DNA of 64,000 nt from Chrysemys picta bellii. Taxonomy: Eukaryota > Chordata > Testudines > Emydidae. The stretch lies in NCBI RefSeq assembly GCF_011386835.1, contig NC_088801.1, positions 14,990,824 to 15,054,823 of the forward strand, in the 5' to 3' direction. Of the stretch, positions 56,399 through 64,000 are shown one piece after another. Numbering within the stretch: position 1 is the stretch's first letter; each line of letters begins with the position of its first letter. Under the pieces are notes generated by a model. That model was not told where the DNA came from. It searched no databases and saw nothing but the letters and a program-made list of their open reading frames with translations. The translations under genes and the position numbers were made by a program.

Positions 56399-56406
56399 CT
56401 ATAAAG

Positions 56407-58635
56407 GAGTTATGAGTCTCTTATTGACTCCAAGCTAATGGAGCAACTCCTTTAGTTCAAACAGTACCAAGTCAGAGCTGGAAGTCCTAGGTTCAGCTCG
56501 TCCATGACACTCTTCATTGTATCTGGCTGCTTACCAAAGCACATGACATTGCTTCTATTTTCTAAATAATTTAAATTTTGAAAGCAAAGGGCAAGCACCA
56601 CGGGTGTGAATAGCAAACACACATGATTGTGCAAATATACTTGTTTGCAAATTAGTAGAGGTGTTTGCAAGAACAGCCATTCACCAGCATATGCACTGAT
56701 GTTGATGAAAAAGCACACAAAGTCTGCAAGAATGGCTGAATTGCAACGCTATTCAGAAGTTGTGAAAATGTTCTTGAATAATTTCCCCACTATTCCCCCT
56801 CCTCAGTTCCACAGGACAAAGAAGAAAAATAAGAGCTTTCTTTTTCAAGGAGAGAAATGTGGGACGATCATATTAAATGATTTATATTTTACAAACTGTT
56901 AATTTCATACTAACTGTGACATGTCTCATAAGAAACGAACTGAGGTTACTACAGTTTATTTCTTAATTAAGTCCCAGTCCTGCCATCCTTCCATGTATGA
57001 AACTTTAATTGGAGTCAAAGGAAGGATAAGGCCTGACTGATTAAGACCAGAATTGTTAATATGATGTGTATAGCAACTAGAATACAACACGTCTACATTT
57101 TTATCTGTATGTGGACGATGAGCCAGCACTAGTTGTACATGTGGGTTTAAGTGACATAAGAAGAAGAGATCAAAAATTTTACAGGTGAAATTCACATATC
57201 TCCAATGGAGATTAAAGGACAAACTGGTGTTTCTGCTGATGATACCAGTTATAGATAGCTGTTACTGAACAGGATTACAGTAGTGAATGATGGGTTTATC
57301 TAGAGGATGCAGAATTCGTGGATAATTAGGGCTGCTGTGACAGTGAGGTTAATAGAGATTGAAATAGAGAGAGAACAGGTAACCTGGCAGCGAATGCTGA
57401 ATACTATGGTATTATGTGATTATTCTTCTTATTTTTTTTTTTTTTTTGGTAAACTCAAGTATGGAGTGGGAAGACTTAATTCTTTTTCTAACACACTACT
57501 GGCAGGTAAATGTTATTTTTTAAAATGGAGCAGAACAGTGATAAGGAAGTTGGCAAGTGGAAAAATATGTACTTGCTTATGTCCTTGCTCTTAATTCCCC
57601 ATGAACAATGCCTTGAAGTGTCTGGGGCCAAACCTGCACTCGTTCAGGCATAACTCCCACTGAAGTTGATGGGCAGTTTGCCTGAGCATGGGCTCCACGA
57701 TTTGGTTCTTGGAAACTTTAAATGATGGTGATTTTTCTAAAGTAAAAGAATGCATAGCTAAGAAAAAGAAAATTGCAGCTATCTAAGAGAAATAATGGTG
57801 TTGGGGTGACTTGGTTTGGTTTGGCAGATACTCGTATATCTTTGTGATAGCTTAGCTTTCTCTCAATGGATTTTTCTCTCCTTCCTTTGGCAGATTGATA
57901 CCTTATTAATGTCTTTCAATGACTTTTTTTGTAGTAAAAATAAGGTTTTATGATTCTAACCATAGGTTAATCAGAATTGTGAAAGGTTGTTAATCAGCTG
58001 TCAATTAGTTAACTTGATTGGAAACTGAGTACAGTACTGGAAGGCTGGATTTCCCTAGGTGAGCCTTTTAAATACAGATCTGCTTCATTTTAAAAGGCAA
58101 TAGAAGCAAGTGCTTGGTTTAAAAACACAACCACACCAGGTGCTAGGTGTGAAAAGCAAAATGCTCAGAAAGCTAGACATTACATTTAAAAAAAACCCTC
58201 AAACAAAAGGCTTAGAAGAAATTACACACATCTAACATAGATGATTTACCAGCTGTGAGGTGTTTAACAAGCCTTTAAATTTGGTACAGACTAGCCATAG
58301 CAAAGAGGGTTTACAGTTCATGAGTTGTGATTAAATGTAATATCCTTTGTTGAGGAAAAAAGAACTGATATGTCTGGATCTGGAAACACCATTCCCTATT
58401 TATGAACAGTGAAGCTTTTTTTTTTAGTAGAAAAGATAAAGGTGAAACCCAGCAGTTAGTAACTGCTGAAAGTTGTAGAGATGCTCCTGAGAAGGTCTGC
58501 TATTGTGGTGATAAGTGTTGAGGGACAGTGTGAGGATAGAAGAGAGCTAGACCTAGTGTAATGTGTGATGGGGTCCAATATACGCAGAACAAAACAGTGG
58601 ATCCGAGTGAGATATCAGATGTACTAGAGAAAGAG
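56407..58635. other. gene-free stretch; homeobox-like cluster near 57960-58025
   Basis: AT-rich; poly-T at 57429-57447. 57966-58020 contains closely spaced GTTAAT, GTTAATCAG, CAATTAG and AGTTAAC words. These resemble HNF1/homeodomain sites, offered only as a hypothesis. No gene is seen. Confidence 0.3.
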
Positions 58636-58639
58636 ATTG

Positions 58640-59690
58640 GGCCCACATCCATGACAGGATTTAAGTGCCTGAACCCCAGATGTAGAGGTCTAAAACACAG
58701 ACTTAAGCACTGCATGATCCACAAACTGCCTGCTCAGCTGCCACTTAACCCTGTTGATGCCTTAATTCAGGACTTGTCTGTAGGATATTCCGAAATGGGG
58801 CGCACTCATTCTCCTGTTGAAGCCACTCCTCTTTTGTATTAAATATTAATTAGGCCAGAGAGTGACTCTCTAATCTGGTAGTTAGGCCACTCACCTGAGA
58901 GTTGGGAGACTCCTTTTCAAATTTCTTCAGCTCACCAGCAAGGGTGGGAGGGAAATTGAACTGGGGTCTCCCACATTCTGGATGAGTACCCTAACCACTG
59001 GGCTAAAAGTTAGAAGGGAGGCCATCTTTCTTTCCTCCTCCCTGCTAGCAGTTTCGGGTGAAGTTAGGTGTGCGCCCGGCCTAAGCCATTCTCCTAGGAA
59101 ATCCTGGCCCTCACAGAGGGATTCCCAGCTGTGGATCACAAGCAGACATAGGTGTTAGGCACTGAACTCTCTGAGAAGAGGCAGGGCTTAGGAGGCGCCT
59201 CTCCCATTGACTAGCTTGGTGTGCATCCTTTGGTGGATCATTCTCAGATACCTAGCTTGCCTCATCCGTTATACAGGGAAGCCTAAGGGCTTAAGCCAGG
59301 CGTTGTGGATTCCGACATGTACAGCTAGTTCTGGCTCAACCTCTGCACCTCGGTTGCTACTGGAAGATCTGTACAGGGGCGGCTCTACGTATTTTGCTGC
59401 CCCAAGCCCGGCAGTGAGGCAGCCTTCGGCTGGTAACGCAGATTTGGCGGCATGCCTGCGGGAGGTCCGCCGGTCCTGCGTCTTCGGCGTACCCGCCACC
59501 GAATTGCCACCGAAACTGCGGGACCGGAGGACCTCCTGCAGGCATGCCGCCGAAGGCAGCCTGACTGCTGCCTTCACGGTGACCGGCAGGCCGCCCCCCG
59601 CGGCTTGCCGCCCCAGGCATGCGCTTGGTGCGCTGGTGCCTGGAGCCGTTCCTGGATCTGTAGCTGCTGCATAAAAAGGTCACCTTTGAG
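58640..59690. repeat. large old interspersed repeat, host of the MITE at 59374
   Basis: The stretch has a mixed composition with many TTAGGC/GCCTAAG words ('gtgttaggcactgaa', 'gggaagcctaagggcttaag'). It also has a region 'ggtagttaggccactcacct' to 'accactgggctaaaagttag', reminiscent of a common reptile DNA-element family. Ends and TSD are not resolved. The family assignment is weak. Confidence 0.35.
59374..59654. mobile_element. hAT MITE, CAGGGGCGGCTC, palindromic, perfect TSD
   Basis: A 281-bp element with left end CAGGGGCGGCTCTACG and right end GGAGCCGTTCCTG. A perfect 8-bp TSD, GATCTGTA, lies at 59366-59373 and 59655-59662. The core is a long imperfect palindrome: 'ggcggcatgcctgcgggagg' pairs with 'cctcctgcaggcatgccgcc'. 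The left interior 'attttgctgccccaagc' matches the full-length hAT at 19396. Confidence 0.93.
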
Positions 59691-61503
59691 CCAAGAGACT
59701 TAAATAATAGCAGGATAAATAGCAGGTAACTAATAATAAAACTAAACATGTCGTATCTGGCAGCTTTTATTATGTAAATAATGGCAGCTGGAAAGGACAT
59801 CTTCATTGTTGTGAAGTCTTTTCTTTTTCCACATAACATGTAAAACGTTCTAGGAGACACTAATTCACTAAACCCTTCAAATTATTTTTAGGCTATGGAA
59901 TAAATGTACTTAACTGTTTTATCCACAGAATGTATTTCATCTTGGAGAGTCAACCAGTCTTAAGGGGTCACCCATATATGCAGAAATTACCTATTTACTT
60001 AAAATGCATTCAAGGAAGAAAATGTGTGTCTTTAGGGGGGGTTCCTGTTTACCTTTATAGGAACAATCTGACAGGAGATAGATATGTGGCAAAGACGTAT
60101 TGAATTTATAACCTTATTTATAATAAGGGTCTGTAGCAGAACTATGAATAGGACCCTTCAAGTCCTTTATAAGCTGGCAGAGTGAGTGTAAGAGGTCTGG
60201 TAGTCTAATTTAAATCACCTCTACATTTAGCCCTGACTTTCCTTTTTGACTATATTTCCTAAGTTCAAGATTCTTCCAGCTCTGACGGAAGCTGATATAT
60301 TGCCAATATCACAACCCATGTCATGCAGTTATTCATAGGGAAAGCTCAGGTAGGACAGACGGTCAGAAAAGAGGTACAGCCATGAACCCTTCCTCAAGCG
60401 AAGTGATGCTTTTGCTTTCCTGTCATGCTTGCACTATGTTTGCGAAGGAAGGATGAGGAATATCAGATTGCCACGTTCTCCCTGATCTAATCAAAAATCT
60501 GCACTATTCACTTAGGGTGAAAATCAGTCCTGTGCAGAGAGCCAGCACTCAGTCTAGACAACACTTAGTACCTCTTAAACTCTCAAAATAGGGCTTGTTA
60601 GGGATTTTAGATGTTGTGCTGGCTCCTCTCCGCAGTCTTGAGTTTCACCCTGAAAGAAGACCGGGAAAAATGAGACAACAGGCAGGAGAAATTGTAGGAG
60701 ATGCAATACATCACAGATGTTGGAGCAGAAGGCATATGAATTCTATTTTTGTAAATAAAAATGTGGATTCATATTATTTTCTCATGCATTTCATATAAAA
60801 TATAGTTACAACAGAAAATCAATAGAAAATGAAAATACCAAATAGGAGAAATTGCAGAAAAATACTGGATTGTAGTATCTAGTTCAAATTGAAAGACAAA
60901 TGCAACTGGTGGGTAATAGATGGTTTTCTTCTTACTTGTATATATTTTTAGGTTCAGCTATTGTTTTGTACTGTACTTTTTACTTTTTGTTTTGGCAATT
61001 TGTTCTTGTCTTGATGATACAGTGAATACACACAGGCATCCTGCCTGAATGGCTTTTGATATTTCTTTTTAATCTCTTATTTTCAAATTAGATTATTTCT
61101 GAAACTTCTTATTTTGCACGGCACCCATCAACCAGATCTTTTCTATTCAGTATCTGATCTATTTCACTGTACCTCTACTGAATTGTGCTCCACCATGACC
61201 CTTCATCTCCTTTTTACTAGTTATATAAATCCTTTCTTTCTACTCCACTCTAGACTGTTCCCCTTTTTTGATACTTCTGAGCCATCTTCATGGATCCACC
61301 ATCAGCTTCAAGGCTACTACATGTGTCCCATAAGAGGAATAAAGAGGATTTTGGATCTCTTGCTTCCTTAAAGGACCTGAGACTTTGTTTTCCAAAATAA
61401 AAACATCTTTTTCTATTTGTTTTCACTCTAGAAATTCAGATCTTGTCTACCCTTATTTTCCTGGAAGACACTGTGGATGACTGGAGAAATGGCATGAGTA
61501 AAA
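59691..61503. other. gene-free stretch
   Basis: AT-rich. No gene or element is recognised with confidence. Confidence 0.4.
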
Positions 61504-61505
61504 TA

Positions 61506-61681
61506 CACCTCTACCCCGATATACGTGACCTGATATAACATGAATTCGGTAAATCAGTGCTCTGGGGTGGCGAGGCTGTGCACTCCGGTGGATCAAAGCA
61601 AGTTCGATATAACACGGTTTCACCTATAACACGGTAAGATTTTTTGGCTCCCGAGGACAGCGTTATATCGAGGTAGAGGTG
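61506..61681. mobile_element. mariner/pogo-type MITE (CACCTCTACC ends)
   Basis: The ends CACCTCTACCCCGATATA and TATATCGAGGTAGAGGTG are 18-bp inverted repeats with one mismatch. TA precedes the left end (61504-61505). The right flank is TC, a mutated TA TSD. Internal GATATAAC words repeat. 176 bp, non-coding. Confidence 0.85.
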
Positions 61682-61849
61682 TCTCAGAAACTATGCCATT
61701 AAACTCCTGACTAATTGACAGGGAAAGTGATTTTTATTCAGACTTATTTTTTTTTTTTGCGTTTGTTTCTGGTCTTCCCTGAAAAACTCCTTTGGAGATC
61801 AAATGTCTCTGTTACAATTCAACACACAGACCTTAAGTTATTAAAATTT

Positions 61850-62098
61850 ATTTGTATCTTGATAGCACCCAGAGCTCCCAACTGAGATTGCTAGTCTCTG
61901 CCCCAGGAGTTGACCGTCTAAATAGACAAGGCAGATAAAGGAATTGTGATCTCAGTTTTATGTTTCAGGGAGTGGAGAAACAGAAGGATTAGGCAATTTG
62001 CCCAAGTGGCATAGCGAGGCTGTGGCAAAAGCAGGTCAGAACCCAGTTCACTGGAATATTAGTCCTGTGCCTTAACCACAAGATCCGCCTCCTTTGGC
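61850..62098 (-). mobile_element. tRNA-derived MIR/CORE-like SINE
   Basis: On the minus strand, 'cttgtggttaaggcacagga' (A-box region) and 'gaactgggttctgacc' (B-box-like) are followed by 'ccacttgggcaaattgccta' and 'gtttctccactccctgaaac'. This is the order found in MIR-type CORE SINEs. No TSD is seen; old copy. Confidence 0.7.
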
Positions 62099-62159
62099 AT
62101 GAGAGAGCTCGCAGTCAATATTTGAGACTTCCAGCAAAAATATCCAAGACTAGAATCGG

Positions 62160-62500
62160 TACCAGGTATATAATTGCACCAATGGTGCCATGGTGCTGGG
62201 ACCGCACTCAGAAGGGGCTCTGGTGCCTGGACTGAGGCCTCGCCCTTCTGCCCAACCTGTGCTCTGCCCCGAGGCCCTGCCCCTCTTGGCCTCTTCCCCT
62301 CCAAGGCTTTGCCCACCACTCACTTGTCTCTGCCCTCTCCCTGCGTTGCCCCCTGCTCGCTCCTCTCTGCTCTTCACCCCCCACCCACTGCTTGCTTCTC
62401 TTTGCCACCTCCTCCCCATGTGAGTGGCGGGCAGGCCTCGGGGGCTGGGGAGGTGGGGTCATGGTCCGGGCACTGGGGCTCACAAAAGATTAATCTGGCC
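62160..62500. repeat. GC-rich block, probable non-autonomous element interior
   Basis: C-rich on the plus strand (many CTGCCC/CTCTGCCC words), sharply bounded by AT-rich DNA, like the cores of the other MITEs. The ends and TSD are not resolved. The overlapping long frames are not genes. Confidence 0.4.
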
Positions 62501-62908
62501 CTGACTGGAGTTGCTATTCCTGATTATTCTAAAGTTAATAACAAGAATAGTCTGTATCATTTTTCTGGAGAGAAAAAAAAAAAAAAAGGGGGCTGTCTAT
62601 CTAATAAGAGTACAACCCTATTTATATTTCTCTTGTGCACGTTGGTGGATGATCACAAAAAGTGCACGTTGCTGTGACTAAACACTGATCTGCCTAGTAC
62701 ATGGAATGGACTATATTTTGTAGCTGCTTGGCCAAATATTCAAATCTGCCTGAATTGAATATGCAAACCTTTAACTTGTATGCATATATGGGTAATTTTA
62801 AGTTGCATAAATGTCTGTTAAGGAGTATAAATGTGAGGAAATTTTGGTCTATTGTGTGTATCTATGTACATGCAACTCTCTCTACCATAATTAAAAAAGA
62901 AAAAATAG
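62501..62908. other. gene-free spacer
   Basis: A13 run at 62574-62586, otherwise AT-rich with nothing recognised. Confidence 0.4.
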
Positions 62909-63685
62909 TGTAGCCCAGCCAGTGAGCATATAGTTATGCAGTAATGATAGTTATATAGTAAGTAAAGGTAAAGGGGTGAGGAACTGATAGCAGAAACACA
63001 AGAGACCTACAGGCCTAGGCCTATAAGGATAGCTTAAGCAGTTAACATAAGCATAAGGCCTTATATTATATTATATATTATAGCCTGAGTGGAAGTAGTT
63101 GCACAATAAAGTAGCATAAGTAAACTAACAGTGATCTTAAGTCACAAGATGCCACAAAGCTTTGTCTATAGTTTTTGTAATAACCACAGGTGTTGCAAAC
63201 TGCTGATAGAAAATCACAAGACACTAGTTTATAGCAGCTTGGGATATCTTTACTTAGGGACATCAACAGATGTCTGACCACAGAAATGCCATGGTAACTG
63301 ATTAACATATATACTAATAAGCCTGAGCTAAAAGGATTAATAACTTATGGGAGAAGGCACCCCAATATTAATTGGGTGAGGAATTACCTACTGAATATGC
63401 ATTAGATAGTGGTGTCAGTATAACACAGTATAAAAGATATGCTCGGCCTGTGTGCCTGGGGAGATGCCGGGATGATAATCACTGGTGATGGTGATAACGA
63501 AGGGGAAGATGATACTAACACTTCAGGTTGTTTTGCAAGGGATGTTGTAAGTTATTTTGACTTTGCTAACTGAGTTAATAAAACTAATTTACTGTAATTT
63601 CCTAAGTGTGTGTTGCATCCACGCATATTGGGGCCCCCACCTGATTAGTAATTCTGATAAGACTGGGTGTTCTGATCTCGTGACA
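62909..63685 (+). mobile_element. solo LTR of an endogenous retrovirus-type element
   Basis: It begins TGTAGCCC and ends GTGACA (the TGT...ACA pattern). A TATA box (TATAAAAG, 63429-63436) is followed ~145 bases later by a polyadenylation signal AATAAA (63577-63582), giving a U3-R-U5 layout. No internal viral genes adjoin it. The flanking 5-mers do not match, so the exact ends are uncertain. Related to the fragment at 38150. Confidence 0.65.
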
Positions 63686-64000
63686 AAAACCTACCCAATT
63701 TCAGTCTGCTAACTGGGGACACTAAATTAGTCATATAATCAGTATACAATCAATAGATCAGGCAACAGCTTCTTGATTCTGAGAGCTGGCCCTGTCTAGC
63801 CCTGACGTTACTTAGAGCTACTGCTGGGCAACTCTAAATTGTACTGCTGGCATAGGGTTCTTTAATGGACCTGAGTGACACAAATGGACTGTAATGCACC
63901 AGAGAATCTGACCCATTGAATTAAAATTGGGATAGATGTTAGACACAGAAACTTGCAGAAAAAAATACATAAAGCTACAGTCTTCGTTCTTAAGCACATG
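63686..64000. other. gene-free end of window
   Basis: AT-rich, nothing recognised. Confidence 0.4.

Overview
The window is vertebrate nuclear DNA, very probably from a cryptodiran turtle, and I see no intact host gene. The lineage call rests on repeat content: tRNA-derived SINEs of the turtle Cry type (the head matching 'gtgttagtctgtatc' and the body matching 'aaatttgttagtctctaaggtgcc') occur at least six times, several with perfect 10-12 bp target-site duplications (TSDs). They occur with CR1 LINEs and a dense set of hAT and PIF/Harbinger DNA transposons. Base composition is AT-rich between elements and abruptly GC-rich inside several non-autonomous elements. The family names come from memory of repeat structure and were not searched.

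Layout. 1-9.5 kb: the end of a hAT-type element, an LTR-like repeat carrying a degenerate 29-bp minisatellite, two short SINEs and two decayed CR1 copies. 9.5-11.4 kb: a PIF/Harbinger derivative with a perfect TAA TSD that keeps only the Myb/SANT accessory gene and carries a small hAT insertion. 12.7-18 kb: SINEs, a (CA)27 tract and two MITE-like elements with perfect 8-bp TSDs. 19.4-23.5 kb: a complete 4.13-kb hAT element with a TTF-zinc-finger transposase broken by only three lesions. 23.9-26.0 kb: a 5'-truncated CR1 LINE with much of its reverse transcriptase. 27.9-31.4 kb: a hAT MITE with 95-bp internal repeats and a Harbinger MITE. 32.0-36.8 kb: a full-length PIF/Harbinger element encoding a DDE transposase, a Myb/SANT protein on the opposite strand, and a third open reading frame that I cannot assign. 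38-54 kb: LTR fragment, hAT MITEs, fold-back SINE, old antisense CR1, nested MITEs. 54-64 kb: an unidentified exon-like reading frame, further hAT and mariner/pogo-like MITEs, a MIR-like SINE and a solo LTR.

How the parts relate. The 4.13-kb hAT is a plausible autonomous source for four smaller elements in the window that share its CAGGG(C/G)CGGCTC ends but have unrelated interiors. The full-length Harbinger could likewise have served the Myb-only derivative and the MITE at 30.9 kb. The TSDs sort by family: the CAGGGCCGGCTC group shows neither classic hAT target pattern, while four other elements show a central TA. The remaining single-copy stretches are AT-rich, show no coding signal that I can defend, and include a few candidate conserved non-coding elements offered only as hypotheses.
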